A stretch of DNA of 64,000 nt, taken from positions 39,861,381 through 39,925,380 of the forward strand of contig OZ023275.1 of assembly GCA_964007475.1 (NCBI GenBank), read 5' to 3'. The position numbers and the translations under genes are program-made. Each line of letters begins with the position of its first letter. Positions within the stretch are counted from its first letter, which is position 1. This stretch comes from Hybos culiciformis (lineage: Eukaryota; Arthropoda; Insecta; Diptera; Hybotidae). Shown here in pieces: positions 35,720 to 48,039 of the stretch. The notes under the pieces were generated by a model, which was not told where the DNA came from, searched no databases, and was given only the letters and a program-made list of their open reading frames with translations.

Positions 35720-37727
35720 AACGGAGAATATTATTTTTGGACAAATACTTATCCCTTCTTCACATTCAAATGAATTCCTAAATAAAAGTTCAATAAAGGC
35801 TGAACTTTTTTTAATGTGCAAAATACAGAAACTCAATGATAACAAAAAACAAATTTTTGAAGTACAAATTAATTGAAATATTTCTCCTAGTTTGAACACA
35901 ATTATTTTTTTCTCAATTTTAATTGATTGTTATTTCGTATTTACATCATGTTTACAATAAAAAAAATTTCAATTACATTAATTTAAAAATTAAAACTTCT
36001 TCAGAAGAAAAAAATAAAAACAAATACCATAATCAAAAGGAAAACTCAAATTTAATGTCAATATGTCTTTTTGTTTTTTTTTTTATTTTATTTACTTTTA
36101 ATAAAAACAGGGCAAAGTAAAAATATATATAGTATACATACATACATATTATAATAACCCGAAAAAAAAATAAAATAAGAAATCCGAAAAAAATAAAGGA
36201 TGTACATTAGCTTCCGGTATAAGGTACCTTCAACAACAACACAAATAATATTTTTTAATATGAAAAAATTTGAACATCAAACAGTATAGTTTTTTTTTTG
36301 TATTTTCCTATTGTGAAAGAAAAAAAATTTTCTTTTTTTGTACCTTTGAGAAAAATCAGTACCAACAACAACAACAAGAACATATATTAAAAGGGTTCCT
36401 TTTGAATGAGAGAAGGATATGCGATTTTACAAGCGATGGCATATCTTAAGGATAATAAAATTTATAAATAAATAATAAGGACAGCAAGTTTTCCTTTTTT
36501 TTTATAGCTTTCAGGGGTAAAAGAAATTTAAAACGCTTAAAATAAAATAAAATCATTGAAATTGTTTTTATTTACAGTTTTGAACTAGGAATTGAAACAT
36601 TAAGAAGACTGGACAAATCCTTCAACAATCAGCAAATCAAAACCCAAATTTTTAATCCTGAAATATACTGCATTTGTCTGGAAGCATACTTTAACCTAAA
36701 CATTAATTTTTTACAATTGAAAAAATATACTATTTCAAATACATTTATGTTATAAAGGAATACATTTATTTGAAGCTTACCATTGTCATGTTTAAAAAAA
36801 ATATATTCTCTATCGATAGTATATTTCCCTAATGCTACACACTAATTATCAATTATTAAACCTCAAAATAATTAAATATTGTAGACCTCCGTGTTATAAT
36901 GTCGGCTTTCATATTATACTAGAAAAAAGCCTGCACAAAAAAAATAGTGCAGGCTCTAGCCTAGTAACTATGCCTTGATTTTTGTCATTTCGAAAAGAAT
37001 GCTTTTATTTTTTTATTGATAAAGTACGCCTTGATTTTTTTTGTTTATATTTTAAAGTTTTTATCAAAGTACGCCTTGCATTCAAAGTTGCAGTCATTCG
37101 GTTGTTTTATTTATTATTTACGTTTAAAAGAATAAATTGAGGAAAGTGCCAACACTGTCAAGGTCGTTTAAGAGGTGAGTTCACCTTTTATTATATTAGA
37201 AGATAGATAGAAGATAATAATGTATGCAGTACATATAATGGTGTATTGTAAGTATGCGCTTCTATTTCTATTTATGGCTTAAACATTAAGCTCTGCAAAT
37301 ATTATAATCACACTACTTCACTAAGGTGATTATTTTTCTATATATATGTATATATAATGAAAGTGAAACATGTTTAAGAAAAGCAAACCATTTTCAAATC
37401 TCTAAGGTCAAATTTTTGGGTGCCTCTAAGAACATTAAAAAATTGGGAAAATTTTAAGAATTTTCAAACAAAATTTATATAAGAATTTATACATGCTAAA
37501 AGTAAATTATGAGGCATGAAAGGATAATAATATAAGGATATATAGGTCTTACACTCTTACAGTTCCTAAGCATAAAATTAAATTTGCAAAAAGATAAAAT
37601 AACAAAAACAAAGGCAAAAAAAAAAACAATTGATGAGATTTTTGTATAAAGAACAAAATATTATAAAATAAAACCCGAGAAAATTCAATTTAATATAATA
37701 ACTATGTTCATAGATATTGTACATTTA
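35720..37727. other. Non-coding stretch with small hairpins
   Basis: No gene is seen. The hairpin agcctgcac...gtgcaggct lies at about 36929-36956. The word gccttgattttt preceded by a ta(t/c) base occurs at about 36972 and 37028, and tacgccttgcatt at about 37072, so a 50-bp unit seems to be repeated about three times. The rest is A+T-rich and featureless. Confidence 0.6.
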
Positions 37728-38107
37728 TAAGCGAGTCACACTGCAACTAAAAAGCCACTACTCATGACGGCTTATTTAAATGCGTTCACACTTGCACTTT
37801 TGGGTTTTTTTTTTTTTTTGCTCTTTTTGTCATATCTTTTTCCTTTTTTTTCAGGAATTTTTTTGTTTTTTTTGTTTTTTTATTCGTTTTTTTACAAAAA
37901 ATTGCCGCCAACTTCCTGAAAGTATGCAATTGTTAATTTATTTTTTTCTCACAGAGCTCATTTGTTATTTGATCCCTGATTTTCTAGTGACTTTTTGAAA
38001 AGCCACTAGCTTTTTTTCTTTTTTTTGTATGGGAAAAGCCACGAAATAGCCACAACGATGATAGCTTTTTCAAAAAGCTATTAAAAAGCCGAAGTGTGAC
38101 AGCCTTA
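37728..38107. mobile_element. TTA-flanked MITE, 380 bp
   Basis: The ends are taagcgagtcacact and the complement of taaggctgtcacact, matching at 12 of 15 positions. TTA lies on each side (37725-37727 and 38108-38110), as in PIF/Harbinger elements. Inside the ends, aaaaagccac and gccactag words are repeated on both strands. The open frame within (37780-37998) is T-run coding (F-rich) and not credible. Because TTA is common in this sequence, the superfamily is tentative. Confidence 0.5.
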
Positions 38108-38332
38108 TTAGAAAAAAAGATAGAACAATTACAAAAATTCTGCATTAAAAACTTAAAACAAAAAAAAAATATGCATTTTTAGGTTCTTATCTCAGTTTAA
38201 AATTTATGCTTTGTATACATAGTTCAGGCAATTACATAGGTATAAAAATTAATTTTTTCAGCTGCCAACGCTGACTCATAAATTCAATTTCCAAATTGGT
38301 ACTAAAAAGTACTGTTTTTGTTTGCTCTTCCG

Positions 38333-38613
38333 TCAATCGAAAACCCACAACCATACTCCAAAATAATTCACTGACCTACCCATCCTCAAAAAATTATCAA
38401 CAATATTCAAAACTGGAAAGTATTTCACTTCAACATACTATATAAATAACAACACGAAAGTCGTTCACTATATCAATCGAAAACCCACAACCATACTCCA
38501 AAATAATTCACTGACGTACCCATCCTCAAAAAATTATCAACAATATTCAAAACTGGAAAGTATTTCACTTCAACATACTATATAAATAACAACACGAAAG
38601 TCGTTCACTATAT
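38333..38613. repeat. Near-identical 140-bp tandem duplication
   Basis: The unit beginning tcaatcgaaaacccacaacc occurs at 38333-38472 and again immediately after, from 38473 to about 38613. I see one difference (gacctac near 38375 versus gacgtac near 38515). No stop-to-stop frame or known element accounts for it. Such identity implies a very recent duplication, or an assembly artefact such as an unresolved allelic tandem. Confidence 0.9.
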
Positions 38614-39853
38614 CATTTCTATTTGTTTGTATAATCAAAATAACAAATTTTCTCTCTCAATTCGAAAAACTTTTTTGCAGCTAAAGAAAATATAAAATAT
38701 GGCTTTATGACGTGATATTGTCTAACACGTAAAAACCAAAAAATAAAATTTTTTGACAATAAGTGTTCACAATAATAATAATTTTACTCGTCAAAACTTT
38801 TTACTTATTCCATATATAAAATATTTATAAAAGCTATAAAATTTTCAATATCTTGAAATTCCAAAAACACGTAACATTTCATATAGGATTTTAAGAGAAA
38901 AAAAAATCTTCAAAAATTTTCTTATTTATTTATAAAAATTGTTTGATTTTTTTTTTTTTATATTTGAATTCAAACAACTTTCTATTAGTATGTCCATAAA
39001 ACACGTATACATTAAAAGCACTGTGGAAAAAGTCATATAGTTCGATCAAATAATGGTCATCAAAATCTACTGAGCTACTAAACATAATCTAAAAATTATA
39101 AAAACTACAAATTTAAACACTATGTTGTTTAATGTATAATATAATTTCTCATCAACAATTGATTAAAAATTGGTATGATGCAGATACATCAAACATTTTA
39201 TTTAAAAACAACAAACTAATCTAATTACATAGAACATTACTAATATACAAAAAAATAAATTCTAATTAATTATTAGATTATTGATTAAATTCCTTTTGAA
39301 CTTTCTTATTTCTATTATATAAACTAACCTTTGTGTGACCTTATTGAATTTAAAAAAAATTTTATTCTTATTTGGAATTTTTAATTTACCTAAATTTTAT
39401 TAAGTGTGAATAAAGGCGAAAATAATGGAAACTCAAAGCTTGAAAAAAAAAAATTAATCTATCCGGTTTATTATTATTTTTTCTTTTCTTTTCTCTATTT
39501 TTTTCTTTTAAAGGAATGCGTGCTGTGAATATGATATAATTTTCAAATCTCTGATCTCTTAAACATTTTCCCATTGCACAAACAGTAACGTTGTAATTTT
39601 CTGGTGATCCTTTTTTACATTTTTAAATATATATACGATACTAGTACATATATATTGAAGGCAATGGATTTTAATGTCCTCCCCATAAATATTTTACTTG
39701 TATTTTATATTATTTTATTATTTAAAGATGAGAGAAGAAAAGAAAAGAAATCATTATGTTTAATAGTCTTCGCAGTTTTTCTTACGAATTTTACCAAAAA
39801 AAAAAATTTTTATTATAAGAAAAAAAAAACTCTAAGATTTTATTTTTGACTTC
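38614..39853. other. Non-coding A+T-rich stretch
   Basis: No gene or element is recognised. The open frames at 39386-39574 (minus) and 39604-39849 (plus) are low-complexity and lack motifs. Confidence 0.65.
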
Positions 39854-40125
39854 TACACCCAGAAAAAAAAATTGTTAAATTAAAAGATTTTATAGGTAAA
39901 ATTAACAAAAAATCTTTATAGATTTTGCGCAAAAGGGTTTATAGTTAAATTAAAATTGCAAAAATTGTTAATTCAAAAGACATATTACATTGTTAAAATT
40001 AACACAAAATTGTTATATTTAAAATGTTAAGTTGTTATTATAACAATTTTAGCAGTTTGAGAAAAAAATATATTGTTACGGTGCCAAACTGTTAAATTAA
40101 CTATTCGAAAAATTATTTTAAAATA

Positions 40126-40361
40126 GTTTTTTGTTTTTTTATTTTTTTGGTTTGTTTTTGTATTTTTTTCGCCTTTTTTTGTTTTTTTTTTTCGCCTTTT
40201 TTTTGTTTTTTTTTTGGTTCTTTTTGGTTCTTTTTTTTTTGTTTTTTTTTTTGTTTTTTTTTGTTTTTTTTTATTTTTTTTTTGTTTTTTTTTTTAATTT
40301 CTTGGTTTGTTTTTGTTTTTTTTTTCGTCTTTTTTTGTTTTTTTATTGTTTTTTTTTTATT
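40126..40361 (-). repeat. A-rich tail of the 5S-like unit
   Basis: On the plus strand this is about 235 bp of T-runs of 5 to 10 separated by single G, C or GG. On the minus strand it is an AAAAAAAAC-type tract that starts exactly where the 5S-like block ends. It is much longer than a usual SINE tail, so slippage has probably expanded it. The open frames over it (K/Q-rich minus strand, F-rich plus strand) are composition artefacts. Confidence 0.75.
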
Positions 40362-40448
40362 GGTCACCCATCTAAGTACTATCACTACGAGACGTTGCTT
40401 AACCGCTGTGTTCAATGTGATGTAGAGTCTTCCACTGAGCTATGTCAG
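40362..40448 (-). ncRNA. 5S rRNA-like pol III unit (SINE-like)
   Basis: Read on the minus strand, GTTAAGCAACGTC (near 40402-40390) is followed by AGTACTTAGATGGGTGACC (near 40381-40362). These are the A box, intermediate element and C box of the 5S rRNA internal promoter, in the right order and spacing. Upstream, instead of the first half of 5S rRNA, there is tagctcagtggaaga (40442-40428), which fits the tRNA box A pattern TRGYNNANNNG. Directly after the C box comes a long A-rich tract. This is not a full 5S gene (120 nt). It looks like a pol III-derived retroelement head, probably a SINE or retropseudogene. No tRNA box B is clear. Confidence 0.65.
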
Positions 40449-40500
40449 TAATATACAACAATGTATTAAATAGAAAATATAAATTCGGTAATATAAACAT

Positions 40501-40593
40501 AATAAATATTTATCTTGTTAAATTAAAGAACTCCGCTCTTAACTTGTCTCGTTAAGAGCGGAGTTCTTTAATGTAACAAGATAAATATTTATT
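40501..40593. other. Near-perfect 43-bp-stem hairpin
   Basis: The left arm (40501-40543) and right arm (40551-40593) are reverse complements at 42 of 43 positions, with a 7-base loop, ttgtctc. The stem includes aagaactccgctcttaac, far more GC-rich than its surroundings. It lies inside the TA-flanked element, about 50 bp from the 5S-like block. It could be a recent palindromic duplication, a nested mini-element or the source of a hairpin RNA. The arms diverge too little for an old structure. Confidence 0.9.
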
Positions 40594-41053
40594 TTAAAAG
40601 TGTAGCTTTTTAAATCAACCAAAACTTTTTTTTTAACAATGCCGTATTTACTTTGACAATTTTTATTGTTATATGTACCATTTTTAAATAACAACAAAAA
40701 CATTATTTCAAAAGCTTTTATTGTCATATCAACAATTGAATGTGTAATTGTTATAATAACAGAAGAGTTTTTAATTTAAAAGAGAGAATAGTAAAATTTT
40801 ATTTCTTTCGAATGAAACATATTTAAAATAACAATTAATGTTGTTAAAATCACAATTTTCAGCTTTTATTAAATAACTGTTTGAAACATTTTAAAATAAC
40901 AAAATGAAATGTTAAAATAAGAAGCATCTTTACTTAGATCAAATATTTATTAGTTTAATTTAAAAAATTTCTCTTTAACATCAACAATTTTTGTTTAACA
41001 GTTAAAAACAGTTAAAAATTGTTAATTTAACTAGCATTTTTTTTCTGGGTGTA

Positions 41054-44000
41054 ACTATGGTAAAAAAAATGATGTTGTTACAACAGACGGTTTTTAGCTT
41101 CCTTTTTTTTTTTTTAAATATGAAATAAAGATAAAAAATAATGTTTTTCTTTTCTAAATTTTGTTTGTTATTTAAACATAAGCCCCCAATGAAATTGAAT
41201 TATCCAATAAAGGTGATTTATATATTTATATACAGTATAATCAGTTATTTTGAATAAATAATTCTTTTCTGACTTATCAAACAAAAAAGAAAATTATTTT
41301 GAATAAGATTCAATGAAGATAAAAATAAAAAATTCTTGCCTCTATTTATATGCTGAGAACTGAGAATTAATTAAATATACCAAAAAATCCTTTTAGGAAT
41401 TTCAATTGCAGAACAGAGTAATAAGAGGATAAGGTAGTTAGTTAGTTATATCTGCACACTTCGAACGAAGAAAATGAAAACTTTTACCAATTTATCAAAT
41501 TTCAAAATAACCGATTAATTTCTTTCCCCTTCACTAATCAATCTATATATTTTTCAGACCTTTATCAACACACACGTCATATTTTTTTAACATAGTGCAC
41601 AATGGTAGATATAAAATATTTATAATGTGGAAAATTGAATTTGTTTCTTTTTTTCATTCTTTTCTATTTTTGGTTTTATTTTATTTTATAAATATAGTAT
41701 GAGGGTGATTTGAAGTGATGATGATGCTGATAAATATTTCATTTATCATTTTTTTTTTTTTTTTTTTTTTTTTAGAGTAATCGAAATAGGAAGAAAGCAG
41801 GAAAAAATTTAAGTAATTTTTGGTTTTGTTGTATAAAAATTGAATTATTTTGTTAATAATAATATGACATCCATTTAAAAAAAATAAACTAATAACTATA
41901 TTTTTTTTTAATCAAAACTAGATTATGGTTGGAATAAAAAAAATTGCATACCTTTTTTTTGTTATTACCGAGGGTGTTATTATATATAATTTACATACTT
42001 AGTAAATTTTTTATTAAAGCAAAACGTAATTCACAATTCACAATTGTCTTTGACTTTTTGAATTTTCTGGATTTAAATGAAATAAAAAATATATTCGTGT
42101 TTAAAATAACAATTAAAAACTTAAACCCTATCCCAGTTTTTCGCTTAGATTGGGAAAATGTTATATAGTAAACGTCAATGTCAAGTTATCCTTATAAACT
42201 CAATCCAATCACAATACTTCAAACTTAAATTGATATAAATTTTTAAAAACTAAATTAAAAATATACAAACATTTTTTTCTCATTTAATTCTTCAGTTTTC
42301 TTATGCCACCGGAAGGATAAATCAATAAATATTTCAAAATGTACATAAAAGTCACTATGACAATGACTTTTCCATCTTAAAATAAACAAAACAAAAAAAA
42401 TAATTTTTATCTTAAAATTTTTCAAATTGACTAATGATATTTTATATCTAAACGCCACGACAATAATCTATTTTGATATTTACACATCTACTTTAGGTAA
42501 ATCTAGAGAAGGACGATTTTCTTAATAAATCTTTTTGATTGAAAGTATCTTTTTTTACCCTTATTTACTTGAAAATTTATTATAAGGAATCAATTGTGTT
42601 AAATATTTTTATTTTATTTTTTTTTTAACCGGATAAAAAATAACAATATTATTCAAAAATATTTCATAACGATTTTTATCCGGTTTTAATTTTTTATTTA
42701 ATTTTTTTTTTTTTGAACTTCCGATTTACATATTTCCCATCAGGTAAATTGAAAATTAATCATGAAAAAATGAACTTGAAAAAAAATAAGAATTTAAAAA
42801 TGTGAAAGTATTTCTAATTTTAATCAAAATTCGTGTTCTTGAAAAATATTAGATACTAGTTTAATCGTTATCTTTAAATGTAACATATCCCCTATAACTA
42901 CAATATATATTTTTTTCTTCGCGCTAAATTTCACCGTGAATGTTCTAACCCTAAAATTTTTATTCTAACATTTTTATCCTCCCATTTCGAAAAATTTTCA
43001 AATTCACAACACAAAAAAAAAAAAAAAAACTTATTTTACAAGAAATTACCTACATTGCAGTCAACATTAATTTAACTAATGACTTTTTCTTTAAGTGAAT
43101 TTATTATTAAATTTGTTTTATTAAACGTGTTAAAAAGTATTAAGGAGGGTAAAATTAGGCATCAACCTTAAATTGCTCCATTGTGATAAGTATTTACAAA
43201 GAATTTTCTTTAAAAATAGAATTAGAAAAAAAAAATTACTTAAATTTTTTTTTGTTTTTTTTGCTCTTAGATTTAATTGAAGTCCCACAAATAAATTTGT
43301 TATGTATTTTTTTAAATCTATATTTCTCATTGCAGCTTACGTCTATATCCACTAGTCTGAGGATGATATTGAGGTACAAAATTTATTAATAATAGCTCGT
43401 CGTTGTTAAAAATTGTTCGAAGAAAAGGGAACTTGTAGAAAAATCATCGAATGTTTAACCCTCCAAAATTTGGATCCTTAAATTCAAAATTGACCCATGT
43501 ATATATAAGTAATACAAAATACATTATAATATTAAAAAGTCTTCAACTTCCAGTTTTAAAGATAATGTAATGATCTGAAATATTCATTATTTTGAAGGAA
43601 CAATTCCGCCTTAATGTATACCTACGTATTTAAAATATAGGTGAAAGTGACATTAAAAAATAAAAATTGATTTATTTCACCCCTCGCGAAAAATAAAAAA
43701 CAGAAAAATTCTTTTTTGTTTACTTTTTTTTTTTTTATTTTGATTTTTGAGATTTCTTGTTTTTATTTTCATGTGGAAATAAAAGGGATTTCCTTATTTT
43801 AGCATACATAAATGTTATTGTTTACAATTTTCATAATAGATATGAACACAAAAAAAAATTGTGTATTCAGGCAATATAGAAAATTATCACAAAAAAGCTA
43901 TCAAAAAATGTGATACTCCGTATAGTAGTCGTCTTTCTAGAAATTATGAATGTTTCTAACTTCAATATTCGTGTTAATGCTCTACGTTCACTCTACATTT

Positions 44001-45974
44001 CTCTACGAACAACATGGCTTATTTTATTTTCTTGTCGGGGGAAAATGTAACGTAAGCTGATTTTCAAACATTTTCTTATATACCACCGGAAGGATATATC
44101 AATACATATTTTTAAATGTATAAAAAAACCAAAATAAAATTCCAGAATTATCTTTATTGTTTCTCAAAGTGTTTAATTTCATTAATTTCGAATTTATTAT
44201 GTTTCCTTTTTTAAATTATTTCAATTAGATTTCCTTTTTTTTTTAACAGATATTAGTATAGTATGTACCTAGGTACATCAAAAGCTTTGAATAGAGAATT
44301 TACTATTTTGACAACATTATTAATTAATAATAAAAAAAATATAAAATTTTCCCGCCACCTAGGAAGATAACATCAAAGTAACTAATTTTCATTCTCGAAT
44401 GTTTTTTATTATAAATTTAAATTTTAATATTTTTATACTATTATATGAATATGAATATTATTATAATAATATAATAAAAAATAATAAATAACTATTTTTC
44501 TTCAATGTTCTTGTTGAAAATTGGATTTCTAATTGAATGCTGTGAAAAGATTTTCCCAATTTATCTTTTCACCTCAAAAATATACTATGAACTGTGAAAT
44601 CATCACACCAATAAAATAAAGCAGAAAAAAATCAAAAAAATAAATTTCATTAAAAATTAACATCATGTCGTAACTTCTGTCGTAATATTGTAATAAAAAG
44701 AAGTGCTTCGATGTAATAATAAAATGAAGACTTAAAAAAAAAAAAAAAAAACTCGAAAATAAAGAATAAAGATATAAATATTTTTGTTTTTCTTCTTTTT
44801 TTTTCTGTGAAATATTTAAAATAAAGTGTGTATTTTACATAAAAATAAAACATGAAAGTGTCTTAAAGTATTTTAGTGCTTTTTATTTATAAATATTTTT
44901 TTTTTGTTTATACCTACCTACATTGTGAATTGTATAAGCTTTATCAAAACGAAACAAAATAAAATAAAAAAAAAAGGATAAAACCCATTGTCTTTTAGAG
45001 GAAAATTTTATCAAGGTAGCAAGAAAAAAAAAAAAAAAAAAAAAAAAGTAAAGATCTCTTTTAACAAAACATAAAAATTTATTTACTTTTTGACGACAAC
45101 AATAATTATAACGATATTTTCTATTAAAGAGCAAAATTAATGGTTTTTAATTATTTTAATTGCATTATACCTACTCTTTTTTAATTTTTGTTATTATTTA
45201 TTTTTAATTTTTTTTTTTGTATTTTTGTATTTTTGTTTTTGTTTGTATAACGCGTTTCTATATTTATTTTCTTCTTGTTTATTATGTTTTTTACTGAAGG
45301 AAGAACAAAAAAAAAACGTCATCAGGGTTTGGTTTTAAAATAATAATGAGATAAAAAGTAGGAATATTTAATTATATACATTTTTTTTAGAAAGATTTAA
45401 TAAATTTGAAGCTATTAATTTATCAAATTATTTAAATTATGAACTAGTTATTTTTGAAGAAATTTTTTTTAAATCATGAATAAAATCGTTTAATTTATTC
45501 ATTGAAAATAAAGATTTTTATTCAGTTTTCGAAATTAGAATAATAATAAACTCCAATTGCGCACTATTTGAGTTTCAGTTTGGTTGATACAGTTATTAAC
45601 TGAATCGATAATTGGAATGAAATTGATAAAAAATAAATTATTGATTGACACAAAAGAACCTATATATAAATAGGATCAAAAATATCAATGATTATGCGAA
45701 TAAAAATAGATCACAAAAACTAGCATTAATGAAGCAATAGATAGTATCCGATCAAATAAAATCATCATCAATAATGAGAGAATAATTTAAATGACTAAGC
45801 GACAATGATTTAAATAATTTATCGGAAAACATTTGGTTTCTTTATAAATGAAAAAAAATATATCAAACAAGTCAGTTACATAATCCAAAGTTCAATAGTA
45901 CCATACTATACCTACAATCCTAAAAGTAATATAATACGAGAAAAATCAACTGAAGCATTTAGAAGCGTTTTTTG
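41054..45974. other. Non-coding stretch with dispersed repeats
   Basis: No gene is seen. There is a run of 25 T at about 41749-41773. The inverted repeat aaccggataaaaa (42627-42639) pairs with its complement at 42673-42685. A related pair of sequences containing ccaccggaaggata.atcaat lies at about 42297 and 44092 in the same orientation. A run of about 23 A lies near 45024. The open frames (41944-42168, 42255-42458, 43130-43389, 44650-45134) are unremarkable. Confidence 0.6.
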
Positions 45975-45977
45975 TTA

Positions 45978-46506
45978 AGGCCGGTATTCAACTGAAGATA
46001 AAGTACAAGATAAATTTTATCTTAAAAAGGAACATTATTGAGTGAGATAAAAGTTGACACTAAATATATTTTGATAAAAACTACCTAAACAATTTTATTT
46101 TTAATTTACTTACCTCCCAACTTTCATCCATTTTATTTAATTAATTTACCAATATTATTTTATTTTATTAAACTAAACAATTATTTTAATTTTAATATTT
46201 TTTACCAATTTCAGTTTAGAAATTATTTTAGTTCCTGATTTTTGTTTGTTTTCGTCAAACAACAAACGTCAAATTCTTTTTACACGACCTAATGTCAAAA
46301 TTTATCTTGAAAAGAATGTTCAAAACATTCTTTGCAAGATAAATTATTGAAATAAAATTTATTTGAGTGAAAATATTTTCATACAATTTTTACTCAGATA
46401 AATTTCCATTTATCTTCAGTTGGGTACCGATAAATTAAAATTAAATTTATTTCAGATAAAATTTTATATGAAAAAGTTGATTTTATCTCCAGTTGAATAC
46501 CGGCCT
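45978..46506. mobile_element. TTA-flanked MITE, 529 bp
   Basis: The ends are aggccggtattcaactgaag and the complement (ctccagttgaataccggcct), matching at 19 of the first 20 positions. TTA lies on both sides (45975-45977 and 46507-46509), the usual target of PIF/Harbinger elements. The inside repeats gataaattttat and cttcagttgggtacc-type words on both strands, so sub-terminal parts have been copied internally. There is no coding sequence. The superfamily is inferred from the 3-bp target only. Confidence 0.75.
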
Positions 46507-46509
46507 TTA

Positions 46510-47287
46510 TCAAATAAATAATATCTAAATTCATTATATAAAGAAAGCTAATTTTTTAGTATTTTTAATTTATCATATTAAAAGTATAATAATTTAACAC
46601 TATAGTCAGAAAATATGAATAAAACATTATTACTTTTACAACAGCGTTAAAATAATTCCAAATATTTTGCTTTTATAATTAAAATATTAATACAAAAATT
46701 ATTCCAGATTCTTATGTAAAAAATTTATTTTAATATCATTTTGATTTAATTTTATAAACTTAAAATGCTTTAGACTAAAATTAATCTGTCTGAATTTCAA
46801 AATTTAAACTAGTTAAATATGTAAGTTTTCTTTTTAACTATATATACATATGTAGAAATTTAATATCTATTTAATGTTGATTTATTAACTAAAGTGTATG
46901 TAAAATTATTTCTTTTGTATACAATTTACTTCATAAAAACTTCTTAGCAGCATTATAAGTAGTTGCAGCACACACTGTTGTTTATTATGTTTTTTTTTTG
47001 TATTCAAAATTCAATTAGAGAAGAAACATAATAAAAAAAAAAAAACATCAGCCAAGATAAACCATACATACTTTGAAAAATAACTAACTTTTATAATTCT
47101 GAAAATTATTTTAAGAATTTTTTTATAAAAAAAATTTCTAGAATAAAATTCTGGTTTAAAATAAAAATATATGTAGAGAGAACAGTACCTCATAAATGAA
47201 GTATGAGGCCCGTTGTCAGCATTTTGATTTAGGATATACTTTAATTTAAAGATACTTTAGTCCCTTCAATATCATTATAACAATAAC
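46510..47287. other. Non-coding stretch
   Basis: A small hairpin, cctcata...tatgagg, occurs at about 47189-47209. A similar word (gtacctca.aa.tgaagtatg) is found near 28927. Nothing else is recognised. Confidence 0.6.
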
Positions 47288-47750
47288 ATTTAGTCCAGTG
47301 GCGAGCGGTCTAAGGTGCTCCAGGTGCAGAGCACACTCTCTTAAAAAATACCTTATCAAAATAAAATTATAAAAAAATTATAACTAGCTAGAGTTTTTAA
47401 ATTAATATGTTTTTTTTTCAATACATACTGGCAAACAAAATTACTCTGAATATTTTCAAAAATCGCGTTAGAATCTGAAAAAAATAAAAACTAAAAATTT
47501 ACCATTATCGCACCGCAATTATATTTATAACAAATTTTTTGGTGCTAATCAGGTGCTAGCACAACTTGCTTGAACAAGAGTAATAAAGTTTTTTATTTTT
47601 CATATAAAAAATTTCCGGCATTGCGCATGCGTAATCATTTTACACAAGCAAAATAACAAAAAATAAATCCTTTTGTGTGCTACAAAATTTCTGCACCTCT
47701 CTATCAACAAACGAACATTACATATAAACAATTTCTGATCCTACACAAAA

Positions 47751-48039
47751 AACTCTAGTGGAAAACTGTGAAGGTGTAAGCTTTTTATATTGTTTCGTGC
47801 TTTTGATGTTTTGCCGCTCAAGGGAATTTTTCTCTCTCTGAACATAAGAACTCTAGTGGAAAACTGTGGAGGTGTGTTTTGTTTTGTTTTGTGCTTTTGA
47901 TGTTTTGCCGCTCAAGGGGATTTTTCTCTCTCTGAACATAAGAACTCTAGTGGAAAACTGTGAAGGTGTGTTGTTTTGTTTTGTTTTATGCTTTTGATGT
48001 TTTGCCGCTCAAGGGAATTTTTCTCCTCCGAACATTAAG
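47751..48039. repeat. Three 94- to 98-bp tandem units in the hAT
   Basis: Each unit begins aactctagtggaaaactgtg (starts 47751, 47849 and 47943) and contains gcttttgatgttttgccgct followed by caaggg and a tctctctctgaac word. The copies are very similar and differ mainly in a short gttttgttttgt stretch, so the array expanded recently. Confidence 0.9.

Larger units (their letters stand above)
39856..41051. mobile_element. TA-flanked composite element, 1196 bp
   Basis: The left end reads cacccagaaaaaaaaattgt. The right end is its imperfect complement, attttttttctgggtg, with TA on both sides (39854-39855 and 41052-41053). The interior is full of short mirrored words built on tgttaaaattaacaa. It has no transposase. 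Two unusual inserts sit inside: a 5S rRNA-like pol III promoter block with an A-rich tail on the minus strand (40126-40448), and a 43-bp-stem hairpin (40501-40593). A TA target suits a Tc1/mariner-type element, but the family is not identified. Confidence 0.7.

Noticed and set aside
35720..35899. First 60 residues of the minus-strand frame that ends in the reverse transcriptase tail
   Set aside because: They do not resemble reverse transcriptase, and the similarity starts near residue 61. The upstream part is flanking DNA read through by chance.
40113..40451. Open frames of 92 to 106 residues on both strands
   Set aside because: They are lysine/glutamine-rich or phenylalanine-rich translations of the T/A-run tail next to the 5S-like block; no domain is present.
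46100..46120. Minus-strand gggaggtaagtaaa, a perfect donor
   Set aside because: It lies inside the TTA-flanked MITE without an acceptor or pyrimidine tract.
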